From NCBI GenBank assembly GCA_026391525.1, contig JAPLEF010000016.1, forward strand, positions 1 through 37,313: 37,313 bases of DNA, in the 5' to 3' direction. A program made the position numbers and the translations under genes. The notes below the pieces were generated by a model. The model ran no database searches and was not told the origin of the DNA. It worked only from the letters and a program-made list of their open reading frames with translations. Positions 25,389 to 33,725 of this stretch are shown piece by piece. Positions within the stretch are counted from its first letter, which is position 1. Every line of letters begins with the position of its first letter. Origin of the DNA: Sphingobacteriales bacterium (lineage in GTDB: Bacteria; Bacteroidota; Bacteroidia; Chitinophagales; Chitinophagaceae).

Positions 25389-26630
25389 ATGCTCAGCTTG
25401 CAACTATCGGTAGTTATTGTAAATTATAAGGTGAAGTACTTTCTTGAACAGAGCCTGTATGCGGTATTACGGGCAACTGAGGGAATAGATGCGGAGGTTT
25501 TTGTAGTTGATAACGCATCAAACGACGGTAGCGCAACATTTTTTAAAGATCGTTTTCCGGCTGTTCGATTTTTGTGGAATAAGAAAAATGCCGGTTTTGC
25601 GAAAGCAAACAATCAGGTGTTGCATTTACTAACGGGGAAGATTACCCTCTTTTTGAATCCTGATACCATCGTTGGGGAAGATAGTTTTATCCGCTGCCTC
25701 GAATTTTTTGAAAGTCATTCCGATTGCGGGGCACTGGGGGTTAAGATGATTGATGGTTCGGGCAACTTCCTCAAGGAAAGCAAACGTGGCGATCCAACGC
25801 CTGCCAGCTCTTTTTACAAGATATCCGGTTTAACAGCCATTTTCCCTACATCCCCTGTTTTTGCTGCTTATTATGCAGCCCATCTGGAGGAGAATGCAAC
25901 ATCAGCAGTAGAGGTATTGCCCGGCGCATACTTCATGGTACGTACTGCAATTCTTAAACAAACAGGGGGTTTTGATGAGCGTTTTTTCATGTATGCAGAA
26001 GATATCGACCTTAGTTTGCAGATAAGGCAGGCAGGCTATAGGAATTATTATTTTCCTGAAGTTGAAATCATACATTTCAAAGGAGAAAGTACTCAGAAAA
26101 AAAGCAGGCATTACCACCAACAGTTTTATGGAGCTATGCGATTGTTTGCTCAGAAACATTATGCTACTAAACCTCTTTCCGTTTTTTTGATGAGCCTGGC
26201 TATCCGTGGCGCACAATTTTTGAATTATTTCGGAAATCTGTTCAGTTCAGTGCCGATCATCGATAAAAAAAAATCACCACTGCAAACAATCATTATCGGG
26301 AATTCCCATGTATTTAATGAAGTGCTACAACTGATCAAATTGGCAGCTCAACCATTTCAGGTAATGGGAAGGGTTTCTATAAATACTGATGAAGATGATC
26401 CGGCTATTGTGGATTTGGAAAATCTTATACCATGGTTAGCAGGCAAACCTGTTAATTGTATCGTTTTTTGTTTGGGCGATTTGAGTTATCGAGCCGCCAT
26501 ATCCATCATGAAATATGCAGGTACTCATTACAGTTATTTTTTTCATGCTGCGGGCAGCCATTCCATTGTGGGTAGTGCAGATAAAGGAGTTAACGGGATG
26601 CAGGTTGCAAAGCAAGAGGTAAACCTTTAA
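25389..26630 (+). CDS. GT2-family glycosyltransferase with C-terminal Rossmann-like domain
   Basis: The first 260 residues are a GT-A fold family 2 glycosyltransferase: SVVIVNYK, VVDNASNDGS (39-48), NAGFAKANNQ, the Asp-containing LNPDT (89-93) and ERFFMYAEDIDLSL (197-210), the pattern of rhamnosyl-type transferases. A further segment of about 115 residues (299-413) starts PLQTIIIGNSHVFNEVL, contains VMGRVS and CIVFCLGD, and resembles the CoA-binding or nucleotide-sugar Rossmann domain found at the N terminus of WcaJ-type sugar transferases. It probably acts in cell-envelope polysaccharide synthesis. Its last 41 bp overlap the convergent MurG-like gene. Confidence 0.8.
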   Translation: MLSLQLSVVIVNYKVKYFLEQSLYAVLRATEGIDAEVFVVDNASNDGSATFFKDRFPAVRFLWNKKNAGFAKANNQVLHLLTGKITLFLNPDTIVGEDSFIRCLEFFESHSDCGALGVKMIDGSGNFLKESKRGDPTPASSFYKISGLTAIFPTSPVFAAYYAAHLEENATSAVEVLPGAYFMVRTAILKQTGGFDERFFMYAEDIDLSLQIRQAGYRNYYFPEVEIIHFKGESTQKKSRHYHQQFYGAMRLFAQKHYATKPLSVFLMSLAIRGAQFLNYFGNLFSSVPIIDKKKSPLQTIIIGNSHVFNEVLQLIKLAAQPFQVMGRVSINTDEDDPAIVDLENLIPWLAGKPVNCIVFCLGDLSYRAAISIMKYAGTHYSYFFHAAGSHSIVGSADKGVNGMQVAKQEVNL

Positions 26631-27711
26631 CCCATTCCTCAATCATCATTTCATTCATCACCATTTTTGGAGGTTTGCCATACTTAAATGCCGTTGCTTG
26701 GGTTAATGCAGTTTCCAGTGAAAAATTTTTCTGCAAGCAACTAAAAGCATATCCAGCGTTTGCGAGATGACGGGCCAGGTATTGCTGCTCTGTTTGTCCC
26801 GGTGTAGGCACAAAAATACATTTCGAACCCATACTCAATAAATCCATGATACTCGAATATCCTGAGCGGGCGAGTACATATTCGGAGCCGGCTACTATTT
26901 TCTGTAAGTCTTCTGATCGCAGATGGTTAAACTGAATGATATTTTCGGGCAATCCGTTTAATAGGGTATCGGAACCCGGAAGTCCACGAATGAGCATAAC
27001 GGAAAAGCTTACCCGCTTCAACTGTTCTATTAACTGTTCTTCAAAAATGGTCCGTTGCGGTTCAGGTCCGGAAAGCAAAATGCAAAGCCGGTATTTCGAA
27101 AAGTTTTCTTTTTTTGAAAAACGGGTTAATGGTCCAAGATAACTTACCGGTATTCCGGGCATTTGAACGGGGTGAGAAAGTTTGCCGGCCAATGATGGTT
27201 CCTTTGGTAAATCAGGCACCCAGCAGGATGTAAATTTGTTGATCAGCCGGTAATGGAATTTCTGTAAAAGATAATTTGAAAAACTCCACCCGGTTTGGAT
27301 ACACAACTGATGCGTAATGATTATCGAAGGAATAGAAGTGTCATAAAACCCATAACGGTTATCTGAAATGATCGCATCGAAATTTTCCTTTTGAAGAAAA
27401 TTGGAGAGCCACTTTTTTTCTTGCTTGATAGTTGATTTGATTCTGGGAATCTGTTGCAGTAACTTCCAGGTAAACCAGCCTTTTCGTCCCTGATAACGGA
27501 TTTGATATCCTTCTAAATACAAAATTTTCAATCCAGGAAATGCTTCCTGCAAAAGGAAGGCGGAAGGCCCTGATGCAGCAATAGTTACGGAAACATTCAT
27601 ACTTAAAAGCTTATTTATCAGTGGTATGCACCTACTGGCATGCCCAAGTCCCCAGTCTAGCGGAGCAATCAGTACTTTTAAAGATGTTGTTTCCAATGTT
27701 AATATTTTCAA
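26590..27711 (-). CDS. MurG-like (GT-B) glycosyltransferase
   Basis: The protein is up to 373 residues with LKVLIAPLDWGLGHASRCIPLI near the N terminus and a C-terminal Rossmann half containing RLCILLSGPEPQR, ARSGYSSIMDLLSMG and FVPTPGQTEQQYLARHL, the nucleotide-sugar site of MurG and related GT28 enzymes. It probably transfers a sugar from UDP to a lipid or glycan; MurG itself is unlikely because the N-terminal half differs. There is no ATG near the start: TTG at 27711 gives ten extra residues, and TTG at 27696 gives METTSLKVLIAP, closer to what is expected. It overlaps the GT2 gene by 41 bp and is divergent from a small lipoprotein gene. Confidence 0.8.
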   Translation of the reverse strand: MKILTLETTSLKVLIAPLDWGLGHASRCIPLINKLLSMNVSVTIAASGPSAFLLQEAFPGLKILYLEGYQIRYQGRKGWFTWKLLQQIPRIKSTIKQEKKWLSNFLQKENFDAIISDNRYGFYDTSIPSIIITHQLCIQTGWSFSNYLLQKFHYRLINKFTSCWVPDLPKEPSLAGKLSHPVQMPGIPVSYLGPLTRFSKKENFSKYRLCILLSGPEPQRTIFEEQLIEQLKRVSFSVMLIRGLPGSDTLLNGLPENIIQFNHLRSEDLQKIVAGSEYVLARSGYSSIMDLLSMGSKCIFVPTPGQTEQQYLARHLANAGYAFSCLQKNFSLETALTQATAFKYGKPPKMVMNEMMIEEWVKGLPLALQPASR

Positions 27712-27770
27712 GAATTTGCGATCTTGTGCAATTTTAATCCGTGAAAATAGTTTAAATTGTAACCTGATTC

Positions 27771-27902
27771 ATGATGCAAAAATCCATAAAACTGATATCT
27801 ATTGCCTTAATTGCTATTGCATTGATGGCAAGCGGTTGCTCTTCTTCCAAGAAAGCATTCTGCGGTTGCCCCAATCAGCAAGGTATGGTAGGATATAAAT
27901 AA
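27771..27902 (+). CDS. 43-residue lipoprotein
   Basis: This small frame starts ATGATG at 27771 (the second ATG at 27774 may be used) and ends at TAA 27900-27902. It codes for a short hydrophobic leader ISIALIAIALMA, a lipobox MASGC (Cys23) and a mature peptide with SSSKKAFCGCPNQQGMVGYK. Paired cysteines (CGC) and the ending KGMVGY-like motif resemble tiny Bacteroidota lipoproteins of unknown role. It is 10 bp upstream of the 82-residue gene, so the two are probably translated from one message. The gene is below usual length limits and might be missed in annotation. Confidence 0.7.
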   Translation: MMQKSIKLISIALIAIALMASGCSSSKKAFCGCPNQQGMVGYK

Positions 27903-27912
27903 GCAGATAGAA

Positions 27913-28161
27913 ATGAATAAATCTAACCGTGATTTATTAGTACTGTTTAAGCAGGATCTTATGACGCCACAAGCTATCGAGCATGAGGTAGGATGGCTGC
28001 ATGAATTATTATTTACAGTGGAACGTCTTGATAATTTCGCAACTGCACATGAGCTAATCGATTTGAATAAATACAAGGTTACCAACAATACTGTTGAAAT
28101 CAAGAAGCTGGTTAGAAGAAAAAAGGAACAGCCTTTCGTTTTCCTCTCTAATAAAAATTAA
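27913..28161 (+). CDS. 82-residue hypothetical protein
   Basis: The product is small, soluble and helical (LVLFKQDLMTPQAIEHEVGWLHELLFTV..), rich in charged residues, with no signal peptide or known motif. It follows the 43-residue lipoprotein by 10 bp and stops 5 bp before the stop of the convergent aminotransferase gene. I do not recognise a family. The coupling with a lipoprotein suggests an envelope-linked role, which is only inference. Confidence 0.6.
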   Translation: MNKSNRDLLVLFKQDLMTPQAIEHEVGWLHELLFTVERLDNFATAHELIDLNKYKVTNNTVEIKKLVRRKKEQPFVFLSNKN

Positions 28162-28166
28162 TAGCT

Positions 28167-29432
28167 TCACGATAATTGCTTCAATGCATTCCTGAGATTT
28201 CCTATTACAGTTTCGATATCTTCCTTACGGCAACAACCAACACTGAGCCGGTACCAGTTGCTTTCTTTTCCTGCGCCAAAAAATCCAAAGGGCACCATCG
28301 CTAACTTGGCTTCACTTAAAATATATTCCGTAACTGCAGACTGATCATTAAGTATATCACCAGAAGCCGTTTTCTTTCCTACCTGATTTATCTGTACGGT
28401 GAGATATATAGCAGCTTGTGGCGAAATGGCATCCACATCCAATCCTTCTTCTTTAAGTTTTCTAAATCCATCTGCAAGATGATTAAGCCGATAGGCCACT
28501 TCCGATTTGAAATGGATAAAATATTCATCAACAGCAGCATCATTCTTCAGAAAATGAGCTACAGCTTTTTGTTCCGCCATCGGCGCCCAGGAACCGATAT
28601 GGCTATTTAGCGACCGCATTTTTATGATGAGTTCCTGTGGACCCATTGCCCAGCCAACACGAACACCGGTGGCTGCAAACGACTTACTGATACCATCTAC
28701 AAAAACAGTATAGGCTTTCATTTCCGGCCGAAGAGAAACCGGATTATAGTGATGCGTATCGCCGTAAGTTAGTGTCCAGTAAATCTGGTCGTACATCATA
28801 TAAAGCATCTTTGATCCTTCCGGGCGGCTGGCATTTTCTTCGATCACCAGATCGCAGATGGCTTCCAGTTCTGCCTTGTTGAAAACAGTACCTGTTGGAT
28901 TAAGCGGCGAACATAATGCCAGCAAACTCGCTCCTTTGATATGAGGTTTTATCTGTTCGGCTGTTGGCATGAAATTGTTTTCACGTGTGGCTTCTATCAT
29001 CACATGTTCCCCATCAGTAAAATGGGTATAATGATTGTTATTCCAGCTGGGTACCGGATAAATCACTTTATCTCCTTTATCTACAATACTTCTAAATATG
29101 GCATAAATCAATGGCCGCCCGCCGTTGGAAACCAGTATTTCCTGTGGAGTATAATGAAGCCCTTCTCTTTTTTCGAGAAAATGAGAAATGGCCTGACGCA
29201 ATTCCAACTCTCCTTCGGCGATTGGGTAAGTAGTAAAACCATCCCGGTAAGCCTGCACGATTTCATCTTCCAGTTGTTTTGGAATAGGAAATTGGGTTGA
29301 ATCAAAATCGCCGATAGTATAATTGTATATATGATTACCGGTTTTTATTTTTTCTTTAATGCTGGCACCCAAACGAACAATTTCTGAAGCGATCAAGGTT
29401 TCTGCAAGCTGACTGAATGTAGTTTTACCCAT
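28167..29432 (-). CDS. Class I pyridoxal-phosphate aminotransferase
   Basis: The 421-residue protein carries the class I aminotransferase signature: SPLNPTGTVF (Asn178), MYDQIY (Asp215), and the PLP Lys250 in VDGISKSFAATGVRVGW, with Arg258 for the phosphate. The C-terminal RLSVGCCRKEDIE carries the substrate-carboxylate Arg. It is most like bacterial aspartate or aromatic aminotransferases of the I-gamma type, so aspartate is the likely donor, but specificity is not proved. It is monocistronic with a 5' gap of about 255 bp in which I see nothing certain. Confidence 0.9.
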   Translation of the reverse strand: MGKTTFSQLAETLIASEIVRLGASIKEKIKTGNHIYNYTIGDFDSTQFPIPKQLEDEIVQAYRDGFTTYPIAEGELELRQAISHFLEKREGLHYTPQEILVSNGGRPLIYAIFRSIVDKGDKVIYPVPSWNNNHYTHFTDGEHVMIEATRENNFMPTAEQIKPHIKGASLLALCSPLNPTGTVFNKAELEAICDLVIEENASRPEGSKMLYMMYDQIYWTLTYGDTHHYNPVSLRPEMKAYTVFVDGISKSFAATGVRVGWAMGPQELIIKMRSLNSHIGSWAPMAEQKAVAHFLKNDAAVDEYFIHFKSEVAYRLNHLADGFRKLKEEGLDVDAISPQAAIYLTVQINQVGKKTASGDILNDQSAVTEYILSEAKLAMVPFGFFGAGKESNWYRLSVGCCRKEDIETVIGNLRNALKQLS

Positions 29433-29687
29433 AAAATGGATTTGAGATTGGAAGGCAAAAATAGCTTTTCAGAGGGGTTTTACAAAATGGAAGGTATTTC
29501 GAAAACCTTGATTAATTGCAGATCTCATTAATGATCAATAGCACTATCAAAATACAGCTCAATAGTTAGGTGAAATTACAGGGTTCAGCTTTTCATTTAC
29601 GCGTTTTATGTACCTATTTGAAGGTCAATATTTATAAATCTTGTTATCCTATTTTCAACTCTATAAGTAATGCTTTACCTTTGAATA

Positions 29688-30014
29688 GTGAAAATTGTTC
29701 ATTTCCTATTCAGCTTTTATTTTTTTCTGCTTCCTTTTTTTCCTTGCTCAGATGCATATGAGTGTAAGGAAGCAACTGCGATATCAGCAACGATCAATCC
29801 TTCAACAGATCATGAACATCATCACGAAAAAGAATCCTGCAGTCCATTTTGTTTTTGTAGTTGTTGTGGTCAGGTTATTGTAACCGGATTCGAACTTTTT
29901 AAATCTGTTTGTACCCGTCACGCAATAGCTCACAAACAATCTTTCCGAATCGATCATCATAGTATTGTTTCAGGATTCCATGACAACGTTTGGCAGCCGC
30001 CAAAGACCTGTTGA
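29688..30014 (+). CDS. DUF6660-like small His/Cys-rich exported protein
   Basis: The 108-residue frame starts with GTG at 29688 (an in-frame TGA lies at 29682-29684, so no earlier start exists). It has a hydrophobic leader (IVHFLFSFYFFLLPFFPC), then ECKEA, a DHEHHHEKE cluster and CSPFCFCSCC, a likely metal-binding pattern. Similar small proteins, which I know as DUF6660, occur next to TonB receptors and metal-efflux genes in Bacteroidota. It is 76 bp upstream of such a receptor. No further methionine occurs, so GTG is the only credible start. Function is unknown; metal sensing or carrying is inferred. Confidence 0.65.
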   Translation: MKIVHFLFSFYFFLLPFFPCSDAYECKEATAISATINPSTDHEHHHEKESCSPFCFCSCCGQVIVTGFELFKSVCTRHAIAHKQSFRIDHHSIVSGFHDNVWQPPKTC

Positions 30015-30090
30015 TCCGTCTTCAAAGTTTACCCTTCATCGCTATGCTTTAATAGTAGTGTTCCATCGTTCAACAGTTTAAATACTTACA

Positions 30091-32265
30091 ATGCAAAAAA
30101 TACTTGCGTTGCTTGCCGTTATGCTATTCATAGGTAACGTTGCAGCACAAAATAAAGTAAGTTTCACCGTAAAAGATAATGCCAGTAAATTGCCTTTGAG
30201 TGGAGTAAATATTCAATGTAAAAACATATTCACAAACACAAACGACAACGGGTCTGCGGTGTTTGATGATCTTTCAGATGGCTGGCAGGTTTTTACATTC
30301 ACTATGAAAGGTTATGTAACTATTACGGATAGTTTTACTTTACCACTTTTTCCCGTGGACAGTATTGAGGTGCTAATGGAAATAGAAACTGATGACTTAG
30401 ATGAAGTGATCATTCAATCAACCAGAACGAGCCGCACGATAAATAATACGCCTACAAGGGTTGAAACCATCGACGGTGAAGAATTGGATGAAAAAAACAA
30501 TATGCGCCCTGCCAATGTTTCTATGCTGCTTCACGAAAGTACCGGTTTGCAAGTGCAACAAACTTCTGCTACAAGTGGCAATGCAAGTATCAGGGTTCAG
30601 GGATTAGATGGCAGATATACCCAATTGCTGAAAAACGGGTATCCTAACTTCGGCAATTTTGCCAGTGGATTGAGTATCCTGGAAATACCGCCATTAGACT
30701 TGAAACAAGTTGAAGTGATCAAAGGTCCTGCCTCAACATTATACGGTGGTGGCGCCATTGCCGGTGTTGTGAATTTCATCAGTAAATATCCAAAGAAAAA
30801 ATTTGAAGCCGATTTTATACTTAACCAATCGAATATCGGACAAACAAATATTGGTGGGTATGTGTCTGGCAAGAAAGGAAAAGTTGGCTATTCTTTTTTA
30901 GGACTCATCAACTTCCAAAAAGCATTTGATGTAGACAAGGATAATTTTTCTGAAATACCAAAAAGCAAGAATTTTACATTCGACCCCAGAGTTTTTTTTG
31001 AAATCAATCCATCAACTACCCTTATGCTGGGAAATAGTTTTACCAAAAATACCAATATTGGTGGTGATATGGAAGTGATCAATAACCAACCTGATGCTAC
31101 GCATGTTTATTTTGAAAAGAACAACAGCACAAGAAACACAACTACTTTAGAACTCAACAAAAAATTCAATAATGATGACAACCTCACGTTGAAACAAAGC
31201 ATCGCTACTTATGAAAGGGAAATCAGTATTCCCAACTATAGCTTCTCTGGTTATAATGTGAATAGCTTTACTGAATTGGCAGTTGTAATTAACAAGAATA
31301 AGCACACTTTTAATGCAGGGTTGAATCTGGTATTTGATAAATTTAAACAAAGGCAAACGAATATTCAGAACACACAATCCTTTACGGGCGGGGGTTATTT
31401 TCAGGATACCTGGGACGTTTCAGATCAATTAAAAATTGAATCAGGGTTAAGAATGGATCAGGCGATTTATCAAAACAACAACTACAATAAATATCAAATC
31501 TTCGTGCTACCAAGGATTTATGGATTATATAAATTTTCAAACAAACTAAGTTCCAGAATCGGAGGCGGTTTAGGATATAAAATCCCGACCATTTTTACAG
31601 AACAGGCAGAGCGTTTGCAGTATCAGGATATTTTACCCTTATCGGATGTTACTGCAGAAAGAAGTATTGGTGGAACAGCTGACCTCAACTATAAGACGAA
31701 TATTTTTAATGGACTAAGTTTCACGATCAATCAAATGTTCTTCTATACCAGCATCAACAACTCTCTTGTGTTAGAAGAAAACAGCTCCGGCGGAAATTAT
31801 TTTTACAATGCAAACTCACCTGTAATCAGTAAAGGTTTTGAAACAAATCTGAAATTCATTTATCATGAAGATCTCAAATTTTTTATTGGATATACCTTCA
31901 CGGATGCAAGGGCAACCTATCTTAAAGGAAATCAGTTTTTGCCCCTCTTACCAAAAAACAAATTGAATCTTACCTTAATGTATGAAAAGGAAGACAACTT
32001 CAAATTGGGCCTTGAGGGATATTTTACTGATAAGCAGTATTTATTCAATGGAATCCAAACACCTCATTTTTGGGAATTCGGGTTTATGGCGCAAAAAACA
32101 TTCAATAAGATTTCCGTATTCATCAATTTTGAAAACTTTACCGATCAGCGGCAAAGCAACTATAAAGCTGTGGTTAACCCGCCATTTACTAATCCTACTT
32201 TCGATGATATCTGGAACCATACTGAAGGCTTTGTAATTAATGGTGGTATCAAACTGAAATTTTAG
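30091..32265 (+). CDS. TonB-dependent outer-membrane receptor
   Basis: The 724-residue protein has a signal peptide (QKILALLAVMLFIGNVAAQ), an N-terminal carboxypeptidase-regulatory-like domain (about 22-105), the plug (IIQSTRTSRTINNTPTRVETIDGEEL to VEVIKGPASTLYGGGAIAGVVNFI, about 108-232) and a long barrel ending in INGGIKLKF with a terminal Phe. The plug pattern is that of siderophore and vitamin B12-type receptors; the pair with the DUF6660-like gene points to metal or metallophore uptake. The ligand is not known. A weak terminator follows 28 bp after the stop. Confidence 0.93.
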   Translation: MQKILALLAVMLFIGNVAAQNKVSFTVKDNASKLPLSGVNIQCKNIFTNTNDNGSAVFDDLSDGWQVFTFTMKGYVTITDSFTLPLFPVDSIEVLMEIETDDLDEVIIQSTRTSRTINNTPTRVETIDGEELDEKNNMRPANVSMLLHESTGLQVQQTSATSGNASIRVQGLDGRYTQLLKNGYPNFGNFASGLSILEIPPLDLKQVEVIKGPASTLYGGGAIAGVVNFISKYPKKKFEADFILNQSNIGQTNIGGYVSGKKGKVGYSFLGLINFQKAFDVDKDNFSEIPKSKNFTFDPRVFFEINPSTTLMLGNSFTKNTNIGGDMEVINNQPDATHVYFEKNNSTRNTTTLELNKKFNNDDNLTLKQSIATYEREISIPNYSFSGYNVNSFTELAVVINKNKHTFNAGLNLVFDKFKQRQTNIQNTQSFTGGGYFQDTWDVSDQLKIESGLRMDQAIYQNNNYNKYQIFVLPRIYGLYKFSNKLSSRIGGGLGYKIPTIFTEQAERLQYQDILPLSDVTAERSIGGTADLNYKTNIFNGLSFTINQMFFYTSINNSLVLEENSSGGNYFYNANSPVISKGFETNLKFIYHEDLKFFIGYTFTDARATYLKGNQFLPLLPKNKLNLTLMYEKEDNFKLGLEGYFTDKQYLFNGIQTPHFWEFGFMAQKTFNKISVFINFENFTDQRQSNYKAVVNPPFTNPTFDDIWNHTEGFVINGGIKLKF

Positions 32266-32292
32266 TCATCGGCAAAAAATCAGCAAAGGATC

Positions 32293-32316
32293 AAGGGTTT
32301 CAGAGATAACCTTTTT
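32293..32316 (+). terminator. Weak intrinsic terminator after the TonB receptor
   Basis: AAGGGTT and AACCTTT pair over seven positions (one G-T wobble) around an 8-base loop, and a five-T run follows. The stem is weak, but the position just after the receptor gene fits. The rest of the gap up to adk holds nothing I can name. Confidence 0.4.
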
Positions 32317-32557
32317 AAGGAATTGCGGATACCAATGACTTTTGATTTCATCGATTAAATAATTTCTAATAATGACGCTGAATTCAAGAAAAATTATCAG
32401 GATTAATACTTTTTTCAACGAAAACTCTTCAAATTCACGCCTGAATATTATATTTACCTTTATATTACTGTAAGCAGGGGAGATCTCTTACCATTGGAAG
32501 GTATCTTTTTCTTTAAAAAGGACTATCTTTCATTCAAACCATCGTTTAGTTGTTGAT

Positions 32558-33145
32558 ATGTTCAATTTAATACTCTTTGGCCCCCCGGGCAGTGGAAAAG
32601 GTACACAAAGCGAAAAGCTGATTGACCGTTATGGGTTAAAGCACCTGAGTACGGGCGATTTGTTGCGTTCTGAAATTGCAAGGCAATCTGCGTTGGGTCT
32701 TGAAGCTAAGAAAGTGATGGATAAGGGCCAGTTGGTGCCCGATGAAGTGGTTATTGGGATGATCAGCTCTGCACTCGATCAAAATCCGGATGTAAATGGT
32801 TTTTTATTCGACGGATTTCCCCGAACTTCTGCACAGGCGGAAGCTTTGGATAAATTACTGGAACACCGTCAAGCTCCAATTTCGGTAATGATTGCCCTCG
32901 ACGTTAGTGAAGAGGAACTGGTAAAACGTCTCATGAAAAGAGGCGAAACCAGCGGCCGCAGCGATGATACCAATGAGCAGGTAATCCGTTCAAGAATAAC
33001 GGAGTATCATAATAAAACCGCTGCTGTTGCCGATCATTATCAAAAATTTGATAAAGTGAAAATGATAGCAGGGGAAGGAAGCATCGAAGAAATTTTTGCA
33101 TGCATCTGTATAGAGATAGATTTGCGTAAACTTCAGCAAACCTGA
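32558..33145 (+). CDS. adk: Adenylate kinase
   Basis: The 195-residue protein has the P-loop GPPGSGKGT (8-16), HLSTGDLLR (AMP site), VPDEVVIGMI, LFDGFPRTSAQA and a short LID (RGETSGRSDDTNEQVIRSRI) without the zinc cysteines, as in many Bacteroidota. It catalyses ATP + AMP to 2 ADP in the cytosol. It begins with ATG at 32558 and is followed within 7 bp by the DinB-like gene, so the two are probably cotranscribed. Confidence 0.97.
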   Translation: MFNLILFGPPGSGKGTQSEKLIDRYGLKHLSTGDLLRSEIARQSALGLEAKKVMDKGQLVPDEVVIGMISSALDQNPDVNGFLFDGFPRTSAQAEALDKLLEHRQAPISVMIALDVSEEELVKRLMKRGETSGRSDDTNEQVIRSRITEYHNKTAAVADHYQKFDKVKMIAGEGSIEEIFACICIEIDLRKLQQT

Positions 33146-33152
33146 TTTGAAG

Positions 33153-33626
33153 ATGGAGCCGCAAGTAAACAACACAGTCTTCATTCGCCAAACCCTCTTC
33201 GATCTACTGGGAAACTTGCAACCTCAACGTATGAATCTATGGGGCAAAATGAATGCTCAACAAATGGTTGAACATCTAACGCTTTTTTTTGATGTTTCTT
33301 CAGGTAAAATCGTTTACCCACTACTTACCGACCCTGAAAATCTTCCCAAATACAGAGCCTTCCTTTATAGTGATAAGGCATTTCGTGAAAACACAAGGGC
33401 CCCCGAAACCCTCTTGCCTGATGAACCGATACCTGTTCATACTGAAAACCTGAATGCCGCAATAGGCTTATTAAAACAATCTGTTGAAGATTTCTTTCTT
33501 TACTTTAAAGCGGATATTACAAAAACAACAACACACCCTGTTTTCGGTGCACTGAATTATGAGGAATGGATGATGCTCCATACCAAACATGTTCAGCACC
33601 ATCTCCGCCAGTTCGGAATAAGTTAA
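33153..33626 (+). CDS. DinB-like / DUF1569 family protein
   Basis: ATG at 33153 gives 157 residues; the TTG at 33147 is less likely. The sequence suggests a four-helix DinB-like fold: MNAQQMVEHLTLFFDV with a first metal His and HTKHVQHHLRQFGI at the C terminus with the H-x3-H pair, as in the DinB/DUF1569 superfamily. Such proteins are often metal-dependent thiol transferases, but no substrate can be named. It lies between adk and paaZ, 7 bp after the former and 99 bp before the latter. Confidence 0.75.
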   Translation: MEPQVNNTVFIRQTLFDLLGNLQPQRMNLWGKMNAQQMVEHLTLFFDVSSGKIVYPLLTDPENLPKYRAFLYSDKAFRENTRAPETLLPDEPIPVHTENLNAAIGLLKQSVEDFFLYFKADITKTTTHPVFGALNYEEWMMLHTKHVQHHLRQFGIS

Positions 33627-33725
33627 AACTTACTATAAATTCCTGATCCCCTGATTTAGAATTTCTTGATATTCTTTTATTGAAGGTTTTCTGCACACAA
33701 GAATAAATTTGTATAAATTGGCGGT

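Noticed and set aside
29676-29683. TACCTTTG, similar to the Bacteroidota -7 promoter element, just before the GTG of the DUF6660-like gene
   Set aside because: It is only 4 bp before the start codon, so a transcript from it would begin inside or after the start; the -33 match is poor.
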